From positions 1 through 39,890 of the forward strand of contig JACMOI010000028.1 of NCBI GenBank assembly GCA_014378105.1: a DNA stretch of 39,890 nt, in the 5' to 3' direction. The notes under the pieces were generated by a model that was not told the DNA's origin, did not search any database, and saw only the letters and a list, made by a program, of their open reading frames with translations. Shown piece after piece: positions 33,226-39,645 of the stretch. Position 1 is the first letter of the stretch. Every line of letters starts with the position of its first letter. Origin of the DNA: Pseudopedobacter sp. Its GTDB lineage: Bacteria > Bacteroidota > Bacteroidia > Sphingobacteriales > Sphingobacteriaceae. Made by a program: the position numbers and the translations under genes.

Positions 33226-34281
33226 ATGCAGTCTAAAATCAGTCAACATACTAGCGAAATCGAAACTTTTGAACCCAAATCGGCAGAAGAGTTAGAGACC
33301 TATCGCATCAAGTTTTTAGGAACAAAAGGAATTATCAAAGATTTGTTTGATGAATTTAAAGCTGTGTCTCCAGATGAGAAACGCATTTTAGGTAAGGTGT
33401 TGAATCAGTTTAAACAATTAGCTGAAGCTAAATTCAATGACAATAAAGACAAATTCATAGGCAAAAGTATAAGTAAAGAAGCTGGTGAAGATTTAACACT
33501 TCCGGGCGAAGGCTTTGAAATTGGCGGTCGTCATCCACTTTCTTTGGTGAGAAAGGAAATCGTAGAAATTTTTAAACGCCTTGGTTTCGTTGTAGCTGAA
33601 GGTCCTGAAATTGAAGACGATTGGCATAACTTCTCGGCTTTAAATTTCCCTGAGGAGCATCCAGCAAGAGATATGCAAGATACTTTCTTCGTGGCACCAA
33701 TTTCTGGCGAAAACGTAAATACCGAAAAGAAAGGCGAATATGCCTTAAGAACGCATACTTCTTCTGTTCAGGTTCGTCTGATGGAAGCTGGAAAACCTCC
33801 TTTTAGAGCTTTAATGCCAGGCCGTGTCTATCGAAACGAAGCGATCTCAGCCAGAGCGCATTGTTTCTTCCATCAGGTGGAAGGTCTATATGTTGATGAA
33901 AACGTTTCATTTGCTGATTTAAAGCAGACCTTATATTATTTCGTTCAAGAGCTTTATGGCGAAGGAACAAAGGTTCGTTTCCGTCCCTCTTATTTCCCTT
34001 TTACTGAGCCATCTGCAGAGATGGATATTTCATGTACGATTTGCGGTGGAAGTGGTTGCCAAATGTGTAAGCAAAGTGGTTGGGTAGAAATTTTAGGTTG
34101 CGGAATGATTGATCCAAACGTTTTGGATAATGTGAATATTGATTCTAAAAAATATACTGGATTTGCATTTGGAATGGGCATCGAACGTATTACCAATCTG
34201 AAATATCAGATAAAAGATTTGCGTTTATTCTCTGAAAATGATGTGCGCTTTTTAAAGCAATTTCAAACTGAGGTCATTTAA
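33226..34281 (+). CDS. pheS: Phenylalanine--tRNA ligase alpha subunit
   Basis: 351 aa from the ATG at 33226. A TTG at 33208 is in frame but lies in the terminator T-tract and is rejected. An N-terminal coiled-coil region (about 1-90) is followed by the class II catalytic core: the LPGEGFEIGGRHPL motif, motif 2 around PGRVYRNEAISARAHCFFHQ and VEGLYVDE, a Cys-rich CTICGGSGCQMCKQSGW loop usual in many PheS proteins, and motif 3 GFAFGMGIERI. With PheT, which is not in this window, it charges tRNA-Phe. The following lipoprotein gene begins 1 bp after its stop, so they are likely co-transcribed. Confidence 0.97.
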   Translation: MQSKISQHTSEIETFEPKSAEELETYRIKFLGTKGIIKDLFDEFKAVSPDEKRILGKVLNQFKQLAEAKFNDNKDKFIGKSISKEAGEDLTLPGEGFEIGGRHPLSLVRKEIVEIFKRLGFVVAEGPEIEDDWHNFSALNFPEEHPARDMQDTFFVAPISGENVNTEKKGEYALRTHTSSVQVRLMEAGKPPFRALMPGRVYRNEAISARAHCFFHQVEGLYVDENVSFADLKQTLYYFVQELYGEGTKVRFRPSYFPFTEPSAEMDISCTICGGSGCQMCKQSGWVEILGCGMIDPNVLDNVNIDSKKYTGFAFGMGIERITNLKYQIKDLRLFSENDVRFLKQFQTEVI

Positions 34282-34282
34282 A

Positions 34283-34702
34283 ATGAGAAAATTATTTATA
34301 GGCTTATTCATCATTGCAAATATAAGTTTGCTGTCTTGCACAAAAGAAGGCAATTATATTCCTGATGTTGCTGTAAATTTTAATGTCCCCATAAACGATC
34401 CAAGGATGAGCAGGCTGCAAAGTCCGGGTGGCGCAGTGGCAATTAGTGGCTACGGCGTATCTGGATTAATACTTTACCGCAAATCAGACGGTGAAATAGT
34501 AGCTTATGATCGTTGTAGTAGTGTAAACCCGCAAAGTAAATGTGCTGTTAATTTAGACGATCCCACAATTACCGCCACAGACCCATGCAGCGGCGCTATA
34601 TTTTTATTGAATGATGGCTCACCAGCCAAAGCACCAGCAACAAAACCATTAAGAAAGTATCTGGTGACTGTAACCAGTTCTCAAATCTCTGTAATCAATT
34701 AA
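34283..34702 (+). CDS. Rieske-fold-like lipoprotein lacking cluster ligands
   Basis: 139 aa. Lipobox SLLSC with Cys19. The remainder resembles the small Rieske beta-sandwich: AYDRCSSVNPQSKC where Rieske proteins have C-x-H, DPCSGAIFLLNDGSPAKAP where they have C-x-x-H-G-S-x-F...G-x-x-x-x-G-P-A, and PLRKYLVTVTSSQI for the usual 'PL..Y.V...' ending. No histidine is present at either ligand site; the Cys pattern could form disulfides instead. It is therefore predicted to keep the fold but not bind [2Fe-2S]. It lies between pheS (1-bp gap) and a TetR gene (1-bp gap). Fold assignment is by pattern only. Confidence 0.65.
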   Translation: MRKLFIGLFIIANISLLSCTKEGNYIPDVAVNFNVPINDPRMSRLQSPGGAVAISGYGVSGLILYRKSDGEIVAYDRCSSVNPQSKCAVNLDDPTITATDPCSGAIFLLNDGSPAKAPATKPLRKYLVTVTSSQISVIN

Positions 34703-34703
34703 A

Positions 34704-35279
34704 ATGGAAGTAGATAAAATCAAAGAAAGTATCAAGAAAGCAGCGCAGGATCTCTTCCGTAAATATGGTTACCATAAAACCAGCGTAAACGAGATTGCTA
34801 AAAAAGCAAAAATTGCAAAAGCAACCATCTATAAATACTTCGAAAGTAAAGAGCTGGTTTTACATGCTATTTTAATGGATTATTTAAAAGTGAGTTTAAA
34901 TGAAGTCATCCATAAGTACAGTAAAAATATCAGCAAAGAAGAACATCTTAAGACACTTATTTTAAAAGTTAGTAAGCTTTCTTATACCGTTTGTAATGAG
35001 TTTATTGGTTGGGATTTTATTCGAGAATCTACTAATGCACAAGAGTTTTTAAAAGATCTTTCTGATGAATTAGAAAATCTACTTTATGCCGAGTTTATGA
35101 GTATTGAAGAACTAAATGATGACGAAACTTATCCCGAAAGGTTAAGATTTTTAATCAAAGCCAGCAAAAGCATCATCTTCTCTTTCGCATTTACCTCAGT
35201 TTCTGATGCCGATGTGAGAAAGAATTTTGTATCATTCCAAAAAGAGATTTTACCTTATTTGGTGAAGGCGGCATTGTAA
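34704..35279 (+). CDS. TetR/AcrR-family transcriptional regulator
   Basis: 191 aa. The N-terminal helix-turn-helix spans about residues 8-55: AAQDLFRKYGYHKTSVNEIA and KKAKIAKATIYKYFESKELV, a textbook TetR DNA-binding domain. The C-terminal helical ligand-binding domain is not assignable to a ligand. It starts 1 bp after the lipoprotein stop, so it is likely read from the pheS transcript. No efflux or membrane target gene lies beside it; its targets are unknown. Confidence 0.9.
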   Translation: MEVDKIKESIKKAAQDLFRKYGYHKTSVNEIAKKAKIAKATIYKYFESKELVLHAILMDYLKVSLNEVIHKYSKNISKEEHLKTLILKVSKLSYTVCNEFIGWDFIRESTNAQEFLKDLSDELENLLYAEFMSIEELNDDETYPERLRFLIKASKSIIFSFAFTSVSDADVRKNFVSFQKEILPYLVKAAL

Positions 35280-35349
35280 AGAATAATTCATTTTTACAAA
35301 TCTCAAACAACAAAATCCTTAATATTCTCTTTCTCCTGAGCATAATATT

Positions 35350-35357
35350 TAAATTTG
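35350..35357 (+). promoter_or_regulatory. Promoter -7 box for cysE
   Basis: TAAATTTG, matching TAnnTTTG, ends 9 bp before the cysE ATG at 35367. If used, the transcript would have almost no leader. No clear TTTG was found at the -33 position. Confidence 0.45.
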
Positions 35358-35366
35358 CTCCAGAAA

Positions 35367-36182
35367 ATGAATAAAGAGTTCATACAAACACTATATAAAA
35401 GGCAAAAAAGAGCACAAGCGCTACCGCCTAACCAAGCCATTGCAGATTGGGCTTTCCAATTAATAGGTTTACTTTTCCCCGAGTTAGCTGATCGCATTTT
35501 TAATGATGAAGAAGAAATTGAAGTTGAATTTAAAAAACTACAGCAATCTTTAAATCATTTATTAGATGCAACACAAGCTTGTAACGATTGCAATAACGAT
35601 ATCATCGCTAAAAAATTTAGCGCTCAAATTATTTCACTTTACGAAACGTTAAAAACAGATATTATCGCTTTAAATAGCGGCGACCCAGCTGCCAATAACG
35701 AGTTTGAAGTGATTAGAACTTATCCTGGATTTTGGGCCATCGCATTTTATAGGATTGCACATGAGCTTTTGAAATTACAAACCCCTTTAATTCCAAGGAT
35801 ATTAACCGAATATGCCCACTCTAAAACTGGAATAGACATCCACCCAGGAGCAACAATAGGCGAATATTTGTGTATCGACCATGGAACTGGGATTGTAATA
35901 GGCGAAACAGCAATCATCGGGAAAAATGTAAAGCTTTATCAAGGAGTCACTTTGGGTGCATTAAGCGTGAGCAAAAATTTGGCGGGTACAAAAAGACATC
36001 CAACAGTGAAAAATGGTGTAGTCATTTATAGTAATGCCACCATCTTAGGCGGCGAAACCATCATTGGCGCTAACAGTGTAATTGGCGGTAACGTTTGGCT
36101 AACTAAAAGTGTTCCTGCAAATTCCACCGTATACCATACTCCATCCATCCGAGTTATAGAAAATTCTAACTTTCCATCTTAA
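35367..36182 (+). CDS. cysE: Serine O-acetyltransferase (EpsC-type)
   Basis: 271 aa from the ATG at 35367; a TTG four codons earlier is inside the promoter box. A helical N-domain (about 1-120) precedes a left-handed beta-helix of hexapeptide repeats: GIDIHPGATIGEYLCIDHGTG, VIGETAIIGKNVKLYQGVTL, GAL...GTKRHPTVKNGVVIY and ILGGETIIGANSVIGGNVWL. The DIHPGATIG and HPT motifs are diagnostic of serine acetyltransferases. It makes O-acetylserine from serine and acetyl-CoA, the substrate of the cysteine synthase encoded next. Stop and start overlap in TAATG, so translation is likely coupled. Confidence 0.94.
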   Translation: MNKEFIQTLYKRQKRAQALPPNQAIADWAFQLIGLLFPELADRIFNDEEEIEVEFKKLQQSLNHLLDATQACNDCNNDIIAKKFSAQIISLYETLKTDIIALNSGDPAANNEFEVIRTYPGFWAIAFYRIAHELLKLQTPLIPRILTEYAHSKTGIDIHPGATIGEYLCIDHGTGIVIGETAIIGKNVKLYQGVTLGALSVSKNLAGTKRHPTVKNGVVIYSNATILGGETIIGANSVIGGNVWLTKSVPANSTVYHTPSIRVIENSNFPS

Positions 36183-37054
36183 TGGCAACAATCATAGATT
36201 TAGTCGGAAATACACCGCTTGCTGAATTACAGCATTTAAACACCAATCCAAACGTGAAGGTCTACGCCAAACTGGAAGGCAATAATCCGGGTGGAAGTGT
36301 AAAAGACAGGGCTGCTTTAAATATGATTAAAAGCGCAGTAGAGCGTGGCGATATTAAATCAGGGATGAAATTAATTGAAGCTACCAGCGGAAATACTGGA
36401 ATTGCTTTAGCAATGATTGCCCGTTTGTTTAGCTTAGAGATTGAATTGATTTTACCTGCAAATTCTACCAGAGAGCGCACACAAACCATGGAAGCTTTTG
36501 GCGCAAAAGTAATTTTGTTAGATGGTATTGAAAAATGCCGAGATTATGCCGATGAAAAAGGTGCAACCGACGAATATTTTCAATTAGACCAGTTTGCTAA
36601 CGCCGATAATTACTTAGCACATTATAAAACCACTGGACCAGAAATCTGGAGAGATACTGATCAAAAAGTCACGCATTTTGTAAGTTCTATGGGGACCACA
36701 GGAACCATTATGGGAACTTCTATGTTTTTAAAAGAACAAAACCCGGCCATTCAAATTGTGGGTTGCCAACCGACAGAAGGATCTTCTATCCCAGGAATAC
36801 GTCGCTGGCCCAAAGCCTATTTACCAAAAATATTTGATGCGTCACGAGTTGACCGAGTGATAGATATATCCGAAGAAAATGCTACTATTATGGCAAGAAA
36901 ACTAGCCAAAACTGAAGGAATCTTTGCAGGAATGAGCAGCGGTGGCGCTTGCCATGTAGCTTTACAATTAGCCGAAGAACTAGGAGAAGGTGTAATCGTT
37001 TTTATTGCTTGCGATAGAGGCGATCGGTATTTAAGTGGTGATTTATTCGCGTGA
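36182..37054 (+). CDS. cysM: Cysteine synthase (CysM/CysK type)
   Basis: 290 aa, fold-type II PLP enzyme. The PLP lysine is Lys41 in NPGGSVKDRAA, the substrate loop is EATSGNTGIALA, the phosphate-binding glycine loop is SSMGTTGTIMGTS, and a conserved SSIPGIRRWP motif follows. It joins O-acetylserine and sulfide (or thiosulfate, if truly CysM) to give cysteine. Length below 300 aa and the region around IRRWPKAYLP favour the CysM group over CysK. It overlaps cysE by one base, giving a two-gene cysteine operon. Confidence 0.92.
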   Translation: MATIIDLVGNTPLAELQHLNTNPNVKVYAKLEGNNPGGSVKDRAALNMIKSAVERGDIKSGMKLIEATSGNTGIALAMIARLFSLEIELILPANSTRERTQTMEAFGAKVILLDGIEKCRDYADEKGATDEYFQLDQFANADNYLAHYKTTGPEIWRDTDQKVTHFVSSMGTTGTIMGTSMFLKEQNPAIQIVGCQPTEGSSIPGIRRWPKAYLPKIFDASRVDRVIDISEENATIMARKLAKTEGIFAGMSSGGACHVALQLAEELGEGVIVFIACDRGDRYLSGDLFA

Positions 37055-37199
37055 TTATAATATTAATCCTTGTAATCCCGAATAAGTAGAGTCTGCTTTA
37101 GGAGCTCCGATTTAATAAAGCATTGTCAGCTCCAATAGAACTTACTCAAATTTTTCTATTCTTCATATACGTCCTACTCTATATTAACAAATTGTTAAA

Positions 37200-37229
37200 T
37201 TTTATACCGATTTGGTTTTCGGTATAAAA
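37200..37229. repeat. 11-bp perfect inverted repeat around a promoter -33 box
   Basis: TTTTATACCGA at 37200-37210 and TCGGTATAAAA at 37219-37229 are exact reverse complements, separated by an 8-nt loop TTTGGTTT. The loop's first four bases are the -33 box of the promoter below. This is the layout of an operator for a dimeric repressor or activator, and could also form a hairpin. Confidence 0.8.
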
Positions 37230-37242
37230 GTTGCTAATTTTG
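37211..37242 (+). promoter_or_regulatory. Near-consensus Bacteroidota promoter
   Basis: -33 box TTTG at 37211-37214 and -7 box TAATTTTG at 37235-37242 (TAnnTTTG) with a 20-bp spacer, the preferred arrangement for the Bacteroidota primary sigma factor. The -7 box ends 6 bp before the ATG of a 43-codon ORF. It is the best promoter in the window. Confidence 0.75.
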
Positions 37243-37248
37243 GCTTTA

Positions 37249-37380
37249 ATGAAAACAATAAATCATAATTCCATGAGTCCAGAGATACGTGATTTCTCTT
37301 ATATGATTGATGAGCAATTTGAAATAGTTGATAATCCTAACAAAGGCTTTTGGGCATTTATCTTCAGCTTTTTCAATTGA
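37249..37380 (+). CDS. 43-aa small protein, unrecognised
   Basis: ATG at 37249, TGA at 37378-37380. The protein begins MKTINHNSMSPEIRDFSYMI, has an acidic middle (DEQFEIVDNPNK) and ends in a strongly hydrophobic, Phe-rich tail (GFWAFIFSFFN). Net charge and the tail suggest a peptide that touches a membrane or a partner protein. Its support is the near-ideal promoter 6 bp upstream, with no other gene for that promoter to serve before rlmD, which has its own box. It is too short for routine gene calling. It resembles nothing I know. It could still be a regulatory leader or chance ORF. Confidence 0.55.
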   Translation: MKTINHNSMSPEIRDFSYMIDEQFEIVDNPNKGFWAFIFSFFN

Positions 37381-37503
37381 ATTAGGCTCCTTCTTAATCT
37401 AAACAGTTTATTCTTAAACTGAATAAAGCTGTTTTGTCTAAAAACTTCCATTAAAACCTATCCTACTAATTACTTTAAACTTTTTACCGTCAACTTTAAA
37501 GTC

Positions 37504-37511
37504 TAAATTTG
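37504..37511 (+). promoter_or_regulatory. Promoter -7 box for rlmD
   Basis: TAAATTTG, matching TAnnTTTG, ends 22 bp before the TTG start at 37534. No clear TTTG -33 box was found. Confidence 0.45.
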
Positions 37512-37533
37512 TAACCTTATTGATTTTGATATT

Positions 37534-38931
37534 TTGAGAGAGCAAAAGATTTTATCCGCGTTGAGCGTATTTGATATTGCCGAAGAAGGCAAAGGTGTGG
37601 CAAGAGCCGAGGATTTAGTGGTGTTTATAGAAAAAGCCATTCCTGGAGATGTGGTAGATGCTGCCGTTTACAAAAAGAAAAAGAAATTTGCAGAAGCAAG
37701 GATTGAAACCTTAATCACTCCTTCTGTAGATAGAGTTATTCCATTTTGTGAACATTTTGGTATTTGCGGCGGCTGTAAATGGCAACACATGAATTATGCT
37801 GCTCAATTAAAATACAAGGAAAAATCGGTTTTAGATGCTTTGCAAAGATTAGCAGGATTAGAAACAGCTCATGCAGAGCCTATTTTACCCACTGCCCATG
37901 ATAAATATTACCGCAACAAATTAGAATATACATTTTCAAATAAACGCTGGCTAACAGATTTAGACGGAGAAATTACCGATGAGAAAGATAGGCTAGCTTT
38001 GGGTTTTCATGTTCCTTTACGTTTTGATAAAATTTTAGAAATCAATCATTGTTATTTACAAGCAGATCCATCAAACGACTTAAGAAACTCGATTTCTGCT
38101 TTTGCCAAAGAAAATGATATTTCATTTTACGATTTAAGATCGCATGAAGGTGCTTTAAGAAATTTGGTCATTAGAAGTTCTTCTACTGGAGAATTAATGG
38201 TGATTGTAATTTTTGCTTATCCAGAAGAAGGTCAGGTAGCGTTGATGATGGAATTTGTGAAAGCAAAATTCCCACAAATCACTTCGCTTTTATACATCAT
38301 CAATCAAAAGAAAAACGATACATTTTCTGATCAGGAAGTTTTGCTTTACAGTGGCCGTGAATTCATTTATGAAGAAATGGAGGGTTTAAAATTCCGTATC
38401 GGACCCAAATCTTTCTATCAAACCAATTCTTTACAGGCTTACGAATTGTATAAAATTACGCGTGATTTCGCTGATTTAAAAGGTGATGAATTGGTTTATG
38501 ATTTATATACCGGAACTGGAACTATTGCAAACTTCATTGCAAAAAAAGCAAAGAAAGTTGTAGGCGTAGAATATGTTCCAGATGCCATTGAAGACGCAAA
38601 AATCAATTCAAAAGTTAATGGGATTGACAATACCGTTTTCTACGCTGGCGATATGAAAGATGTTTTAAACAATGATTTCATCAATCAAAATGGAAAACCT
38701 GATGTGGTGATTACCGACCCACCTCGAGCTGGAATGCACCCAGACGTGGTCGAGCGTGTAATGGAAATAGGAGCCGAAAAGATTGTTTATGTAAGTTGTA
38801 ATGCAGCCACTCAAGCCCGCGATTTAATCCGTTTGAAAGAGAAGTACGAGTTGGTTCGCATCAAACCTGTGGACATGTTTCCACATACGCAACATGTAGA
38901 AAATGTGGTTTTATTAAAATTGAAGAAATGA
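37534..38931 (+). CDS. rlmD: 23S rRNA (uracil-C5)-methyltransferase, RlmD/RumA family
   Basis: 465 aa, starting at TTG (37534). The frame is open back only to 37507 and has no ATG or GTG, so TTG is the best start. An N-terminal TRAM domain (about 5-62) is followed by Fe-S ligands Cys72, Cys78 and Cys81 (FCEHFGICGGCKWQH) and probably Cys173. SAM motif I is DLYTGTGTIANFIA, then DPPRAGMHPDVV, the catalytic Cys422 in VSCNAATQARDL, and the general base Glu456 in QHVEN. It methylates a uracil of 23S rRNA at C5. RlmC, RlmD and RlmCD types are hard to separate by motif, so the exact U is uncertain. It overlaps the next gene by ATGA. Confidence 0.92.
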   Translation: MREQKILSALSVFDIAEEGKGVARAEDLVVFIEKAIPGDVVDAAVYKKKKKFAEARIETLITPSVDRVIPFCEHFGICGGCKWQHMNYAAQLKYKEKSVLDALQRLAGLETAHAEPILPTAHDKYYRNKLEYTFSNKRWLTDLDGEITDEKDRLALGFHVPLRFDKILEINHCYLQADPSNDLRNSISAFAKENDISFYDLRSHEGALRNLVIRSSSTGELMVIVIFAYPEEGQVALMMEFVKAKFPQITSLLYIINQKKNDTFSDQEVLLYSGREFIYEEMEGLKFRIGPKSFYQTNSLQAYELYKITRDFADLKGDELVYDLYTGTGTIANFIAKKAKKVVGVEYVPDAIEDAKINSKVNGIDNTVFYAGDMKDVLNNDFINQNGKPDVVITDPPRAGMHPDVVERVMEIGAEKIVYVSCNAATQARDLIRLKEKYELVRIKPVDMFPHTQHVENVVLLKLKK

Positions 38932-39317
38932 ATCCTGAAGAATTATTAGGACAAAATGATGGGCAACAGGCACCACAAGAAAGTCCGCTTATTAGCTTAA
39001 AGAAAGATTTAGAGTTTTATAAAGACACTATTAAGGAAGTAGCAGTAGAAATCATGGTAGAAGGATTATCTGCTTATCCTATTTTTATTGCACATCAACA
39101 TGAGATTACCTTGGGCGAGATCATTTTAGACCATAAAGAGTTGGGTACGAGCTGGACCATTCAAGCTTCAACACTTGAAGAATTTCAAGAAAAAGGCATT
39201 ATTCAATCCAATAAAAAAGATGCTTTTCTGCAGAGCTATAAACCAGCGGATGACTTTATGTGCGTATTTGTAGTAGTTCCAGAAGGAGCGAATTTTGTGT
39301 ATTTTCCATATCAATAA
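38928..39317 (+). CDS. 129-aa conserved hypothetical protein coupled to rlmD
   Basis: Soluble, acidic, no signal or membrane helix. A helical N-terminus (SLKKDLEFYKDTIKEVAVEI) is followed by a mixed alpha/beta body with GLSAYPIFIAHQHEITLGE, LGTSWTIQASTLEEFQEKGI and a C-terminal CVFVVVPEGANFVYFPY. The start overlaps the rlmD stop in ATGA, so translation is probably coupled. I do not recognise a named domain. The strand pattern of the C-terminal half could be a small enzyme-like or binding fold; no function is offered. Confidence 0.8.
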   Translation: MNPEELLGQNDGQQAPQESPLISLKKDLEFYKDTIKEVAVEIMVEGLSAYPIFIAHQHEITLGEIILDHKELGTSWTIQASTLEEFQEKGIIQSNKKDAFLQSYKPADDFMCVFVVVPEGANFVYFPYQ

Positions 39318-39323
39318 AATGAT

Positions 39324-39405
39324 TTGGACGTTCGGGCGGGCTTTTCCACTCATCCTACTCAAAGCATTAATCCTAGGCCGGTATACGCTACAATCCCTAA
39401 CGCAA
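39324..39405. repeat. Possible interspersed repeat, GC-richer than flanks
   Basis: The 92-bp gap after the 129-aa gene contains GACGTTCGGGCGGGCTTTTC at its left and CAATCCCTAACGC at its right. From memory, Sphingobacteriaceae and Flavobacteriaceae genomes carry many intergenic elements with very similar ends and variable middles. No second copy is seen in this window, so the call rests on recall and composition. Confidence 0.4.
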
Positions 39406-39409
39406 AACT

Positions 39410-39586
39410 ATGCTTCTACAAACCGAAAGACTACAATTAAGAGAATTCACCTTAAACGACGGTGACTTTTTAATTGCGCTCTTAAACTCAGAAGCTTGGT
39501 TGAGGTTTATTGGAGAGCGACATGTAAAAACTATTCCACAAGCTTTAATTTATTTAAAAGAACGTATCGTCAAAAGCTGGAGTTAG
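39410..39586 (+). pseudogene. GNAT N-acetyltransferase gene, 5' part only, cut by an IS
   Basis: ATG at 39410. The first 56 or so codons read MLLQTERLQLREFTLNDGDF...LRFIGERHVKTIPQALIYLK, the usual start of RimJ/RimL-type GNAT acetyltransferases (about 165-180 aa when whole). At 39578 the sequence passes into the end of an IS3-family element, and the frame stops at TAG 39584-39586 after 58 codons. The acetyl-CoA-binding motif A region is therefore absent, and the gene is inactive as it stands. The rest may lie beyond the right end of the element, outside the window. Confidence 0.8.
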
Positions 39587-39645
39587 TACATTTGACTAGA
39601 GGGATTTGGTTGTCAGATTTAAACAGAAACTTTAAATTTGACTAT

